Assembly: GCA_001642415.1 (NCBI GenBank)
Contig: LTDK01000060.1
Coordinates: 1 to 64,000 of the forward strand
Origin: Nematocida ironsii
Taxonomy: Eukaryota > Microsporidia
Length of the DNA: 64,000 bases
Reading direction: 5' to 3'
The position numbers and the translations under genes are program-made. This document shows positions 40,076-50,188 of this stretch, one piece after another; the stretch's first letter is position 1, and each line of letters starts with the position of its first letter. Below the pieces are notes generated by a model. The model searched no databases. It was not told the origin of the DNA and worked only from the letters and a program-made list of their open reading frames with translations.

Positions 40076-41011
40076 ATGAAGGTTCTGAAGACCGCATCAC
40101 AATCAACAGAATTTATAGAAAAGTTGTACAGCATGCTGGAAGATGTTCAGAATCAACCATACATTCAATGGGCAGGGCAGGGTACAAGTTTTCTCATAAT
40201 AAACCCGACGGATTTTGGCAAGTGCATGCTAAACAAGCATTTTAAGCATGGAAACTTAAGCTCATTTGTTCGGCAGCTAAACAAGTATGACTTTCACAAG
40301 ATAAAGAGCCAAGAATGTATTTTAAAGCAGTTTGGGCAGCAGGTGTGGGAGTTCAAGCACAATTATTTCCAAAGGGGACGGGACGATATGTTAAAGCATA
40401 TAGTCCGGAAGAAAAGCAATGCAGACAAGCGGTTTAAGACGTCTCGGGAGATGAGTTCGGATAATTTAGAGGCCTCTAACAGAATACAATCCCAGATTAT
40501 TGGGACACTAAAAATGCTTACTGTGCATTTTCAAGTGCTGGTAGAGGAAGTAAATGATCTGAAAAGAAATCTGAGCAAGAAGGACGTTCTGTTCAAGGAG
40601 AATGTAAGTGCTCTTGTTGCTGAGGACAACGTTACGTGTAGCTCCTATGCAGGTGCAATTCTTCGCAAAATAGGATGCTCCGCAGACATTATTGAGCAGG
40701 AAAAAGACATCCTTGTAAAACTGTCCGAAACCAAGTACGATATTGTCTTTCTGAGTCTTCAGATCCCAAGTATACAAAAAATTCTCTCTGCTTTCAGACA
40801 GTATGACGAAATAACTCCGGTTATTCTGACTATCGATGGGCTGGCCCAGGAAGAGTACATTTCTGTTTTGGGTGCAGGGGCAAATGATATTTTAGTTAAG
40901 CCATACCATCAGAATGCAATGGTTCAGCTTATGATGAAGTACTGCTACAACCAAAGAACAAATGCTCCAATCCACACAAAGCCGATCTCTAACAATCTTT
41001 CTATTTGGTAG
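40076..41011 (+). CDS. Skn7-like transcription factor: HSF DNA-binding domain plus degenerate response-regulator receiver
   Basis: 311 residues. Residues 9-110 are an HSF-type winged helix with the recognition segment FKHGNLSSFVRQLNKYDFHK and the wing region VWEFKHNYFQRGRDDMLKHI. Residues about 130-170 form a coiled coil (IGTLKMLTVHFQVLVEEVND). Residues 178-290 follow a receiver domain: the acidic pair E183/D184 in VAEDN, the YDIVF strand, T252 in ILTIDG, and K275 in DILVKPY. The phospho-acceptor position after YDIVFL is S227, not Asp. The order HSF, coiled coil, receiver is that of fungal Skn7/Prr1. Loss of the Asp, and the absence of histidine-kinase signalling in known microsporidia, point to a phosphate-independent pseudo-receiver, possibly a dimerisation or partner surface. 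Confidence 0.88.
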   Translation: MKVLKTASQSTEFIEKLYSMLEDVQNQPYIQWAGQGTSFLIINPTDFGKCMLNKHFKHGNLSSFVRQLNKYDFHKIKSQECILKQFGQQVWEFKHNYFQRGRDDMLKHIVRKKSNADKRFKTSREMSSDNLEASNRIQSQIIGTLKMLTVHFQVLVEEVNDLKRNLSKKDVLFKENVSALVAEDNVTCSSYAGAILRKIGCSADIIEQEKDILVKLSETKYDIVFLSLQIPSIQKILSAFRQYDEITPVILTIDGLAQEEYISVLGAGANDILVKPYHQNAMVQLMMKYCYNQRTNAPIHTKPISNNLSIW

Positions 41012-41814
41012 TGGTGCAGCATGTATAAATACAACTCACATATTTGAATGTTTTATTTTATTTACACTTTAATTCTATAAATTAAACCTGTATTCTTTTG
41101 TATTTTTATGTATACACTTTCATTTTGTTTAAAATTTTAAATAAATCAAGGCTCTTAAGAAGAAATATACTTCACCAGAATTGCAGTTTTTAAGATGCGA
41201 CTCTTTTCATATACAAACAATCAGTCAAAATCTACAATGCTCTTGCGCACAGCTGCTTTTTATGTAAATTAGTATTTTTATTTACAGTTTGCATAATTGA
41301 TTATTTAATTAATGTAAGGCATAAATAATATTTTATTTTAATAAATTATGCATAGTTCACAATAAATAATACTAAACTAGCATATTTAAATTCTTGTTTA
41401 TTAGAAATAATATATGCAGACCACATTCATTGAACTAAATATTTCTGTATAATGAAACCCTGGCCATGCCATAATTATTCCTTTAAATTATAGCTTAAAC
41501 ACGTTTATTAGTATAGAGAAGCAATTAGCATGTGTAATATATCAACTAAAATATGCTTTAATTTCAACCTCTAACAAAATTTATATTTTCTACTTTTCTA
41601 TAAAGCAAACTCTAATAGAAGAGCAGCCATATTGGGCACCCGAAATACTAAGACCTTATATCAACAAACTGGTATAAATTAAAAACACATAGTACTAGGT
41701 ATGCCAAGAAAAACAAAGAAAATTTGAAAATACAAAGTTGGCATAGAAAGGAATAAATACAAGAAATGCACTTTATTTTACAGTATATTTTGTGTCGAAT
41801 CAAATGCAACCTTT
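41012..41814. other. Spacer with repeat copy C
   Basis: No gene is seen. Copy C of the AT-rich repeat is at 41312-41353, and a partial motif CACCCGAAATAC lies at about 41639. Confidence 0.55.
41312..41353 (-). repeat. Dispersed AT-rich repeat, copy C (inverted)
   Basis: On the plus strand it reads ATGTAAGGCATAAATAATAT then TTTATTTTAATAAATTATGC, the reverse complement of copies A and B. The shared flank continues as ATAGTTCAC to about 41360, matching the GTGAACTAT flank of copy B. Confidence 0.75.
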
Positions 41815-42714
41815 TTATACAGAGATAGGAGTGCGTACTTTGTTTAAGAATCTTGGTTTAGAAGCACGGTAGAAGCCTTCAACTGGATCTTCGGGATCTT
41901 CTGGGTCCTCAGGATCTTCTGGGTCTTCGGGATCTTCTGGGTCCTCAGGATCTTCGGGATCTTCTGGGTCTTCTGGGTCCTCAGGATCTTCTGGGTCTTC
42001 TGGTTCTTCTGGTTCTTCCTCGTCCTCTGGGGTGGCTGCAGCAAGAATAATAACATCTGGATCATAGATGTTAATAAGCCCACTTCCTGATGGGATTCTG
42101 GCGAAGATGGTGATATCTAACTTGGTAGAGTTGTATGGGAACAGAGTCAAAGTAAATCTGCTTGTTGGACTTTCAATTAAGCCACCGTCTTCCATTCTAC
42201 TGATGGATGGAATAAATCTTGGTCCTGGGGTTATTCTCCAAATAAGACCTGTCTCATTGGAAACTACCTCAGAAACACTGGAGTCTGCAGATGCATCTCT
42301 GAACACAAGCTGGAGGTCCTTAATTCTTAGCTGCTCGTCGGAGGTAAGGTATGACATTTCTGAGAATGCAGATGGTCCGGCTGGGGATTCTAAGGTTACT
42401 TCAAACTTGGCCTCAAGGTATGGAGATCCTCCCATTCCTGCAATGTCTGTGTGAACTGATGTGGTTCTTGTAGCAGTACCTGCTGCTGCACCATCAACCA
42501 TTATGTCATATGTATCAACAACTTCAGTAGGCTTTATCTCTCTCTTTGAGAATGTCATATTTCCTTGCTGAACAGTAGTGTTACCAGCTGGCCCTGACTC
42601 AACAATAATTGCATTAGGTCCTTTGGAAAATTCAGGAGAGAATACAGTCTCCTGAATGTAGTTAACTGCAAGTACTTGTGATGCAAGCATAGCAATCAAG
42701 GTGATGAACTTCAT
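41815..42714 (-). CDS. Secreted protein with Glu-Asp-Pro repeat tail, probable spore-wall or surface component
   Basis: 299 residues from the ATG at 42712-42714 (MKFITLIAMLASQVLAVNYI, a clear signal peptide with an Ala-x-Ala-like site); the frame opens three codons earlier only with GTG. The middle ~210 residues are beta-rich with N-glycosylation sites such as NTT, NMT, NET and NST. The tail holds two Glu-Glu-Pro units and about 13 Glu-Asp-Pro units, then a short basic end. The strong acidic repeat could bind calcium or charged wall polymers; that is inference. The higher GC content than most secreted genes here and a clear CCAAT plus TATA promoter suggest high expression. No membrane anchor is seen. 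No family is recognised. Confidence 0.8.
   Translation of the reverse strand: MKFITLIAMLASQVLAVNYIQETVFSPEFSKGPNAIIVESGPAGNTTVQQGNMTFSKREIKPTEVVDTYDIMVDGAAAGTATRTTSVHTDIAGMGGSPYLEAKFEVTLESPAGPSAFSEMSYLTSDEQLRIKDLQLVFRDASADSSVSEVVSNETGLIWRITPGPRFIPSISRMEDGGLIESPTSRFTLTLFPYNSTKLDITIFARIPSGSGLINIYDPDVIILAAATPEDEEEPEEPEDPEDPEDPEDPEDPEDPEDPEDPEDPEDPEDPEDPEDPVEGFYRASKPRFLNKVRTPISV
41884..42012 (-). repeat. Nine-base coding minisatellite (Glu-Asp-Pro)
   Basis: About fifteen tandem units of nine bases encode Glu-Glu-Pro or Glu-Asp-Pro. Codon variants recur in blocks (GAA GAT CCT followed by GAG GAC CCA), showing that blocks of several units were copied together. Confidence 0.85.
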
Positions 42715-43173
42715 TACAAACACAACACAACCTTATATTTATAGTTTTTATTTAGTTCTAGAGGCGCCTATTTGAATAATTATTCTAGATAATATACCTG
42801 AAATAAGAATTATTTATTTTTAATAGACCAATCAGACCTGGCCAAAATTAAATAGCCCTTTTGAATTATTAAATATTATATACAACAAATAGTAATTCTA
42901 TTTTCTTTATTATAAGCTAGACAAGAAATACAGAAATAGCCTGCCACTAAGAGTTGCTATAAACCAAACACACCTGGGGATTTCTTCTCTATGCACTGTT
43001 ATGGCATAAATAAACAGAATGAAGGCATGTATAGAGACAAACAATTCCTATGCGCATACTAAGGATATGATTTCTAGTTAATTTCAGACTGGTCTAATAG
43101 ACACATAAGTACATTTCAGGATATAAACATAAGAACTAATATTATAAATTGGTTTAATAAGTATACTTTTATT
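42715..43173. other. Promoter side of the Glu-Asp-Pro repeat gene
   Basis: It contains the TATA and CCAAT signals of the repeat-protein gene (annotated separately). No gene is seen in the remainder. Confidence 0.5.
42731..42838 (-). promoter_or_regulatory. CCAAT plus TATA promoter of the Glu-Asp-Pro repeat gene
   Basis: On the minus strand CTGATTGG lies about 115 bases before the ATG, and AAAAACTATAAATATAAGG lies about 17-35 bases before it. The same pair (CTGATTGG and AAAACTATA) precedes the RNR2 gene and the gag gene in this window. Confidence 0.55.
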
Positions 43174-44040
43174 CTACAGTATATCATTGTTGGGGTCAAT
43201 TGCAACTTGTGCATCGTGCATCGCTATTGTAACTTCTGATGAAAGCTTGTTTGTTCTCTTGAAGTACTCAATGGTCTTTTCAAGGTCTGCCTGGTCTGAT
43301 GATCTTTTTGTTTTAACATCAAGCATTCTATATGCAATCTGCGATTCTGTTCTTGTGTCATCCATTTGATTTAGCAGCTCATACGCATCTTTGGTTTTCT
43401 CTAAAATAATCCCACATAAAACACCAAGGAACAGAAAGCTTGTTTTCTCTAAAACATGGCTGATTTCAGATTTGTCATTTGATAGAGCTTTATACAAATC
43501 AAATGCCTTTTCATAGTTCTTGAACCGAATCTCACTAGCTGCGCACTGTATCAAAATGTTTCTTTTGTTTATATGCATCTTTGATCTTCCATACACATCT
43601 GCAGCTCTGTAGAAGTATTTCAGAGCTTCTTTCTCTTGATCTGTCTCTCTGAGAAGCCCTCCTATTTTAGCTGTAAGAGAAGCAACCACCGAAGTAGCCT
43701 CCGTGCTCATTGATAGTTCATTTAATGCCTTCTTGTAGACAGAGATGGCCTCCTCTTTCTTTTCTGCAGCCAAAAGTGATTCTGCGCTTTTTTCAAGATA
43801 CGAAAATATTTCATACTTGTTGTTTTCTTCTTTTGTGTCTATAAGAATATTTGCAGAGGCAGAATACATCTCAGCCGCTTTCTCGTGCCGGCCTGCCCGA
43901 GAGTACGCCTGCCCCGCCTTTTCGTACAAAAGCGCAGCTTTGTCTGTGTCATAACTCATTATCATTTTAATAATAAAATTGCTTCTTTTCCTAGTATACT
44001 GGTCTGCCTCTCTTTCTAATTCTTCGGGGGATGCGTGCAT
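43174..44040 (-). CDS. SEC17: SNAP adaptor for SNARE disassembly (Sec17/alpha-SNAP family)
   Basis: A 288-residue all-helical protein of TPR-like hairpins. Matching segments are DKAALLYEKAGQAYSRAGRH, EKAAEMYSASANILID and KEEAISVYKKALNELS, then EKEALKYFYRAADVYGRSK and ENYEKAF-like KNYEKAFDLYKALSND. The acidic/hydrophobic end (DPNNDIL) parallels the tail that stimulates the NSF ATPase. The length fits alpha-SNAP at about 290 residues. The protein recruits NSF/Sec18 to used SNARE bundles on cytoplasmic membrane faces. Gamma-SNAP is the alternative assignment. The Bos1-like SNARE gene in this window would be among its substrates. Confidence 0.82.
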   Translation of the reverse strand: MHASPEELEREADQYTRKRSNFIIKMIMSYDTDKAALLYEKAGQAYSRAGRHEKAAEMYSASANILIDTKEENNKYEIFSYLEKSAESLLAAEKKEEAISVYKKALNELSMSTEATSVVASLTAKIGGLLRETDQEKEALKYFYRAADVYGRSKMHINKRNILIQCAASEIRFKNYEKAFDLYKALSNDKSEISHVLEKTSFLFLGVLCGIILEKTKDAYELLNQMDDTRTESQIAYRMLDVKTKRSSDQADLEKTIEYFKRTNKLSSEVTIAMHDAQVAIDPNNDIL

Positions 44041-44454
44041 CGCTTTTTATGAAAATAAAAATAAAACAAATAAAGATAAAACTCTATAACATGGGCATAG
44101 TTACTAGAAGTGTGCAGTACACCCTTAAACACTCATATTCAAACTGAATTAAACATTTTCATATAATTGCTATAATTTCGCAGAGTATCAAGTGCTCTGC
44201 TCATTGAACTACTTGCTTATAAAATACTCACAGTATTCTTATATATTTTTATTGATATGTATGATGGATTATAAAAAGAAAAACCATCTCCTCTAGGATT
44301 TCTAGTGTTTTATATTTTAAATATAGCTATTACCTGTTTCTACTACAAAGAATAAGTCATCTTTTTGTGTTTTCTGTTAATATTTCGGGTTATATAAAAA
44401 TAGAAGGAGAAGTAAAGTATTTTCTATATAAATGTATTTTGTCAAAGTGTATTA
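44041..44454. other. Spacer
   Basis: T-rich coding-strand stretch (TTTTATTTTTATTTTC) next to the SEC17 start. A dispersed motif ATTTCGGGTTATAT lies at about 44382. No gene is seen. Confidence 0.5.
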
Positions 44455-45894
44455 TTATTTGTCTGCATCCAAATCTAGAGAGTCACTGTCTAAATGGTCT
44501 AAATACTCCTTATAAATACTCTTCTTGGTATTAGAGACCTCCTTAGGGCTTTTTATAGATTCTTCTTCTGATATACCCTGAGTGCGTTGCTCTATAGAAC
44601 CATTTATAGGAGATGTACGCGAATTGTGAGCATTCAATTCATTGCCTTCTAGATGAACATCGTCTTTATTGTCGACTGGTAAATCCTCATACTGCTCCTC
44701 TGGCACGTGCAAGGTGCTTTCTGGCTGCGGTAAGTTATCCAGCAAAACATCTTCATAATACTCATTCAGCACTTTTTCCTCATCTTCTTGTTCATCATTA
44801 TCTTCCTCGTCTTCCTCAGAAAAATCATGAGGCATGGCAAAATTTGCTGGTATTCGCATTTTATTATATAAGCCAGACTTGTATATCACTTTTGCAAGTT
44901 TTTTTCGGGATATTTGCTGTTCCTTCCTAACTGTAGCTTTACTTTGAGTCTTTTCAGTAGGAAAGGTCCTGAATGGAGCCATCCATTGTTTTTCTTCCTG
45001 CTTGTCCTTTACATCATCACAGAATATTCCTAGCTTTTCTGCAAGTGGTATCAATTCTTTGCAGATTCTTCTCTCCAGTACATACTTCAGACACTCTTTA
45101 TCTCCAGGCACATCTTCAAAGTATTTTAATAAATCTTTTTTGTTTAAAAGCGGGTTCTTCAGAATATAAAGCCGTCTCAATGTAGAGTGCGGGAGGTTTT
45201 TTGAAGCTAAAAATTCTTCTAGCCTTTTTATGTCCTTAATATCCTCAATTACCTCGAAGTATTTCGGGTTATTCAAATTAATAACAGAAAGCGATTTAAA
45301 CAGAGCACCCTCCTCCTCTTCAAATAGTACTTCCTTCTGCACCGTATAAACAAGAATGAAGAGCCCATAGCTAAACTGTTTCTCAAGACACTCCAGTGCT
45401 TTCTCTACCCAGGGCCTGGCTTTATATACATTGTTCTCATTTAAGTACATGTGTCCCTCTATAATCATGGAAAGTATTATGCAAGGATACGGAGCCTTGT
45501 TTGTTATGTTTTCTCTGGCTATGATAAAAGCGCTCTTTATGTCTTTGTTTTGTATGCACCCTGCTATTCCTGCAAGTATTCGTTTATAAAAATTTGAACC
45601 CGATTTTAATTGATTGAACACGCAGCTATACAGCTCGTCATATCTTTTTGCCCGGAATAATGAACTCATGCACGCATCTCTGTTCCATCTAATCAACAGC
45701 GATGAAATTTTATTTTTCCCACAGTCGACTCCGTTGGCCAAAGCCAGCAGTGTTGTAAACATTTTATACTTCTCTTTATATATATGCTCCATTAGAGAAA
45801 ATCCTTTTTTAAATTTTTCAAATATAGAAATATCTGAAAATAACGGAAACCAATAGAACACACCAAATAGCAGCAAGATTACTAGAAAGATCAT
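44455..45894 (-). CDS. N-terminally anchored helical protein with acidic tail, unknown
   Basis: 479 residues. The N-terminal MIFLVILLLFGVFYWFPLF is a membrane anchor or uncleaved signal. Residues about 60-290 are helical with a TPR-like rhythm (AYPCIILSMIIEGHMYLNEN-like hairpins and ARPWVEKALECLEKQF). Residues ~300-350 are basic, and the tail is strongly acidic (SEEDEEDNDEQEDEEKVLNE). The layout resembles organelle-membrane TPR proteins but no family is recognised. A dispersed-motif copy (TTTCGGGTTATT) falls within the coding region at about 45261. Confidence 0.7.
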   Translation of the reverse strand: MIFLVILLLFGVFYWFPLFSDISIFEKFKKGFSLMEHIYKEKYKMFTTLLALANGVDCGKNKISSLLIRWNRDACMSSLFRAKRYDELYSCVFNQLKSGSNFYKRILAGIAGCIQNKDIKSAFIIARENITNKAPYPCIILSMIIEGHMYLNENNVYKARPWVEKALECLEKQFSYGLFILVYTVQKEVLFEEEEGALFKSLSVINLNNPKYFEVIEDIKDIKRLEEFLASKNLPHSTLRRLYILKNPLLNKKDLLKYFEDVPGDKECLKYVLERRICKELIPLAEKLGIFCDDVKDKQEEKQWMAPFRTFPTEKTQSKATVRKEQQISRKKLAKVIYKSGLYNKMRIPANFAMPHDFSEEDEEDNDEQEDEEKVLNEYYEDVLLDNLPQPESTLHVPEEQYEDLPVDNKDDVHLEGNELNAHNSRTSPINGSIEQRTQGISEEESIKSPKEVSNTKKSIYKEYLDHLDSDSLDLDADK

Positions 45895-46156
45895 ATGTTT
45901 ATTTGCAGCAGAACCAGTGTATGGTGTATTCCATCTTATAAATAAAGTATTGTGATATATTTAAGTTTTGTATAGAGATATTCTGTTTACATGCAGATAT
46001 AACCGGGTGCAGCCTAAATAGAAGCAACTATCTTTATATAGTTTGATTTAATTTGGGCTGAGTGCGGAACTTCTAGATTAAAGAATATTTAGCATAATTA
46101 TCTTGAATATTTTAATGTGTTTATTCTTTATTAATTTCTTTGTTTTTCTTTTTGTA

Positions 46157-47458
46157 ATGGGACAGCAACAATCCTCACCAAACGGGTCATCGCAGGCACC
46201 AAAAGACCAGCAAGAGAAGAACTTAAACCTAAAAAAGAAGAAGCGCATGAGAGGAGCAGAAACTCTTTCCAAGCTCCCCACGGTGTATCCCCAGAGCAAG
46301 TGCATGCTTAGGCAGATAAAGCTGGAAAAAATAAGAGACTACTTTATGCTAGAAGAGGGAATTCTTTCGTACTTCAACTCTTCATCTGAAAAGGAGGGAG
46401 AAGAGAAATTTGTAACAGAAAGAGATGAGGTAGACAGGTTTAGGGGTTATCCAATGAACTTGGGTACTCTAGAGGAGTTTATTGATGAAGACCATGCAAT
46501 TATAAGCACCAGCTCTGGGCAAGAGTACTATGTGCCAATATATTCATTTGTTGATAAGGATGCGCTAGAGCCAGGATGTACAGTTCTTTTGAACCATAGA
46601 GAGAGTGGTGTGGTTGGGGTTCTTGAGGGGGAGACTGATCCTTTGGTCAGTGTAATGAAGCTAGAAAAGGCGCCAGTTGAGACCTATGCAGACATAGGAG
46701 GGCTTGAGCACCAAATTCAAGAAATAAAAGAGGCAGTAGAGCTGCCACTCACAAATCCCGAGCTGTATGATGAAATGGGAATAAAGCCGCCAAAGGGGGT
46801 TATTCTATATGGAGAGCCAGGAACAGGAAAGACTCTTTTGGCAAAGGCAGTTGCCAACCAAACATCAGCAACTTTTTTGAGAATAGTTGGATCGGAGCTA
46901 ATACAAAAGTATCTAGGAGATGGGCCAAAGCTTGTGAGGGAGCTTTTTAAGGCAGCGGAAATGTATGCACCAACAATCATCTTTATAGATGAAATTGATG
47001 CAATTGGAGCAAAGAGATATGACACAAACTCTAGCGGAGAAAAGGAAATAGAAAGAACTATGTTAGAGCTGCTAAATCAGCTGGATGGATTTGACACCTC
47101 ATCCGATATAAAGGTGATTATGGCAACAAATAAGATAGAAAGTCTAGACCCAGCTCTTATTAGGCCGGGGCGTATTGACAGGAAGATAGAGTTCCCTGTA
47201 CCCGATATTCAAACAAAGAGGAAAATATTTGGAATTCATACGACTCGAATGACTCTGTCCAAAGAAGTTGTTCTTGATGACATGATAGGAACCAATGAAG
47301 ACCTGAGTGGAGCCGACATAAAAGCCATCTGCACTGAGGCAGGTATGCTTGCGCTCAGAGAAAGAAGAAAGCAGGTCACCATGCAAGATTTCACAAAGGC
47401 CAAAGAAAAAGTGCAGGCGACAAAGCTAGAGGCCATGCCCACATCTTTATATGCTTAA
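46157..47458 (+). CDS. RPT2: 26S proteasome regulatory ATPase Rpt2
   Basis: 433 residues from the ATG at 46157, chosen because it gives [12 protein letters not shown], the N-myristoylation signal typical of Rpt2; the longer frame starts at a TTG. After a Lys-rich segment come the coiled coil and OB fold ([20 protein letters not shown]). The AAA+ domain has Walker A GEPGTGKT near residue 218, Walker [12 protein letters not shown], and arginine fingers in [12 protein letters not shown]. The C-terminus SLYA keeps the hydrophobic-Tyr-X form that opens the 20S gate. The ATPase ring unfolds ubiquitinated substrates. The length is close to the usual 437-440 residues. Confidence 0.95.
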   Translation: MGQQQSSPNGSSQAPKDQQEKNLNLKKKKRMRGAETLSKLPTVYPQSKCMLRQIKLEKIRDYFMLEEGILSYFNSSSEKEGEEKFVTERDEVDRFRGYPMNLGTLEEFIDEDHAIISTSSGQEYYVPIYSFVDKDALEPGCTVLLNHRESGVVGVLEGETDPLVSVMKLEKAPVETYADIGGLEHQIQEIKEAVELPLTNPELYDEMGIKPPKGVILYGEPGTGKTLLAKAVANQTSATFLRIVGSELIQKYLGDGPKLVRELFKAAEMYAPTIIFIDEIDAIGAKRYDTNSSGEKEIERTMLELLNQLDGFDTSSDIKVIMATNKIESLDPALIRPGRIDRKIEFPVPDIQTKRKIFGIHTTRMTLSKEVVLDDMIGTNEDLSGADIKAICTEAGMLALRERRKQVTMQDFTKAKEKVQATKLEAMPTSLYA

Positions 47459-48040
47459 TCACAAATTGGCACCAGATCAATAAATGGTTTATATTGTTAC
47501 ACCCCGCTCTTTCTATTTTTGTATATGCAGCAATATTGACAAGTGCTAAGAGTGCTTTTTTGTCTTAAGTTATGATGCAGCGTTTAATTATAGATTTTTG
47601 TATGCAATGTTTTATATCTTGTTTTTAAACGTATATAATTGGTGTATGTATAAAGAAGAACAAGTTATTGTAATTAGATTCTGAAACTTTATTTTCTATT
47701 TTTATAGTAGACTTTTATAAATAAACCTCTTCAAATTCGCATTGGCATAGAACGGGTTTTGTTTGAAATAAAGAACATGTAGATGCACATAGAATATATA
47801 GAAAGAATCAAGGATAGAATATAATGCATGTTAAAGCAAACAATTAAAGAATTAAACTCAAAGTAAGTTTCTAATACACCATAGGACAAATAGTATTTAT
47901 GTATTTTATGTTTAAGAAAGCCTTCTGATTTTTACTTAATAGTACTTCTCACCATGTACAAACTAGACACATCACATAAATTAGTATTAAATATAACAGA
48001 AGAAAATTAGTGTTGTAGTGCAAATGGTAATAAAAAAGAC
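47459..48040. other. AT-rich spacer
   Basis: No gene, repeat copy or motif copy is recognised. Confidence 0.5.
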
Positions 48041-50188
48041 ATGCACGCTCTATATACAAAAATAGAACTATTTTTTTACGCTATGCATGGACACGAAAGA
48101 AGAATTGTTAAAGAAGTGTTTTCATCGAAACGAACTATTCACATGCTATACAAAGGCGTGCGTTTAGAGATAATACTTAAGTCTATTATAGATAAGTCAG
48201 AGGAGACTCTTGTGGTCTTAGGAGCCACTAAATTATTTATTGCAAAAGTAAAAGAAGCAGCAAAAAAAAAGAGTCTACTAGGAAGTGCAACGTGTGATGT
48301 GGCAAATAAGATACAAGAAATAGACATAAAGACACCAAGCGCCCGACGGCAAAGAATTTACAATGAAATTGGCTGCGTGTTTGTTAATGATCAGATATTT
48401 CTATCTGATATATTAAAAAATAATGTGTTAAACACGAATATTCGTACTGTCTCAGTGATTAGTAATGCCTTTTTACCACGGGTTAAGACTATCCACAATT
48501 TTATTTTATTTACCTTCAGAGGGGCTTTAAATATACTGTTTGAATGGACAGGAAAAGATTCTTTTCCTGATGTAGTGACAAGAGGATACATACCATCTTC
48601 TGGGATATTTTTGTACCCATCTTTCAGAAACTCTGTAATAAAGTCTTTTGGTGATCTGGAAGTGAGCGAGCTGACTGTTCAGATCGATCAGAGCAGAAGA
48701 GTGATACAGTGCGAAATATTAGACCTCCAGCAGAAAGTTAAGAGTATGGTTGGTAAAGAGCTGTTTAATGAATATATAACAAAGGTATTAAAATTATTAG
48801 AGAATGCGTTAGTTATACTACACAACACATCTATAGCAGAATTTTTTAAATACTTCACAGACATTACAGACATAAATTACATAATGAGCATTATAGTCAG
48901 TATGTATGGAATTGCAGACTCCCAGCATTCTAGAACTATAGTGTATAAATCAGCACTAGAGTGGCTACACTTACCAGGCATTGAAATTATACATAGATTA
49001 GCTGGTGATCTGCAAGAAAAAGAAAAAGAATTCCCGAAGGAAGCACTTATCCGGCGCGTATTAGAGAAAAACAGAAATTCAATCCCAATAATTTTCACAG
49101 AAAGCATTGAGGCAGAAGATGTTAAGCCAACAGGCGCCGAAAAAGATTCTATAGTAGATAGTTTTTTCGACAATATATACACAATAAGAAAACTAAGCTC
49201 TACTGTTCATACAGCGCTTGGATATACTAAGAAGGAAGGCAGCTTTAAAGAGCTAGAGAAAGAACTAGAGGCAGAAAGGCCTAAAAAGTTTAGTAAAAAA
49301 GCTCTTCCAATACATATTATTCTAATGAACTATTCAATTGGATCATTAAGAAGGATTAACATGTGCAGGAATAGGTGGCATAGAAGAGGAGTAGATTTTC
49401 CCTTAACAATCATAAACATAAGAGATTCATCAGAAGAGATAAATTATCTCCAAGAGACGGTTGCAGAGAAAGATGCATTTTTATATGGAATTGGGCTTAA
49501 ACAGAACAGGCCAGAGATTATTGAAAAGCAGTTATATGCAAAAGAAGCAGAGGATCCAAAGGCCCCTCTTTTGCAGATAGATATTCGAGAACTTAAAAGC
49601 AGTCTTCCACTGCATCTAGTTCAGCGGTTTAATAACCTCTTTAGATTTGAGTTTAAGCAATTAACAGTTGGGGATTATGTTCTAAACCAGTCATATTACA
49701 TAGAAAGAAAAAGAATAGACGATTTTGTATCCTCTTTAAAGAACGGAAGGCTGTTTAAACAGCTACAAGTGCTTGATTACACAAAGGGGGCTTCATACCT
49801 ACTAATTGAATTCTCACAGAAAGAAAAAATAAGCTTTCTAAGTTATGCAAATAGATTGCAAGAGATAGATCTAACAGGCAGAATAGTCAGCCTGCTGCAA
49901 AACATGAAAAACACCTATATTTTCTATTCTTCTATAGAAAGGCACTCATCAGAACTAATCAATGCATTGGCGCGCAAGCCGCCGCACAAACTTATTTCAC
50001 AGAAGAAACAATCACCAGCAATACTGGAGGCTCTTATGGCAGTCCCAGGAGTAGATAGCAGAAACATAGACCTAATATTCAGTAACTTCACATCTTTATA
50101 TGATTTAATCACAGCCTCAGAAGAAAGGCTAACAACATCCATGGGAGGTGAGCATGGTAAGAAAATATATGAGTTTTTTAACACTTAA
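48041..50188 (+). CDS. RAD1: XPF/Rad1-type structure-specific endonuclease
   Basis: 715 residues. The N-terminal ~450 residues follow the inactive helicase-like part of XPF, with no Walker motif visible. The nuclease core carries TVGDYVLNQ then IERKRIDDFVSSLKNGRLFK near residues 545-575, the ERKx3D active-site motif. Two helix-hairpin-helix motifs end the protein (ALMAVPGVDSRNIDLIFSNF). XPF pairs with ERCC1/Rad10 to cut the 5' side of DNA bubbles in nucleotide excision repair and recombination. Yeast Rad1 is 1100 and human XPF 916 residues, so this is a reduced copy. Mus81 is less likely because of the large helicase-like N-terminus. Confidence 0.88.
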   Translation: MHALYTKIELFFYAMHGHERRIVKEVFSSKRTIHMLYKGVRLEIILKSIIDKSEETLVVLGATKLFIAKVKEAAKKKSLLGSATCDVANKIQEIDIKTPSARRQRIYNEIGCVFVNDQIFLSDILKNNVLNTNIRTVSVISNAFLPRVKTIHNFILFTFRGALNILFEWTGKDSFPDVVTRGYIPSSGIFLYPSFRNSVIKSFGDLEVSELTVQIDQSRRVIQCEILDLQQKVKSMVGKELFNEYITKVLKLLENALVILHNTSIAEFFKYFTDITDINYIMSIIVSMYGIADSQHSRTIVYKSALEWLHLPGIEIIHRLAGDLQEKEKEFPKEALIRRVLEKNRNSIPIIFTESIEAEDVKPTGAEKDSIVDSFFDNIYTIRKLSSTVHTALGYTKKEGSFKELEKELEAERPKKFSKKALPIHIILMNYSIGSLRRINMCRNRWHRRGVDFPLTIINIRDSSEEINYLQETVAEKDAFLYGIGLKQNRPEIIEKQLYAKEAEDPKAPLLQIDIRELKSSLPLHLVQRFNNLFRFEFKQLTVGDYVLNQSYYIERKRIDDFVSSLKNGRLFKQLQVLDYTKGASYLLIEFSQKEKISFLSYANRLQEIDLTGRIVSLLQNMKNTYIFYSSIERHSSELINALARKPPHKLISQKKQSPAILEALMAVPGVDSRNIDLIFSNFTSLYDLITASEERLTTSMGGEHGKKIYEFFNT

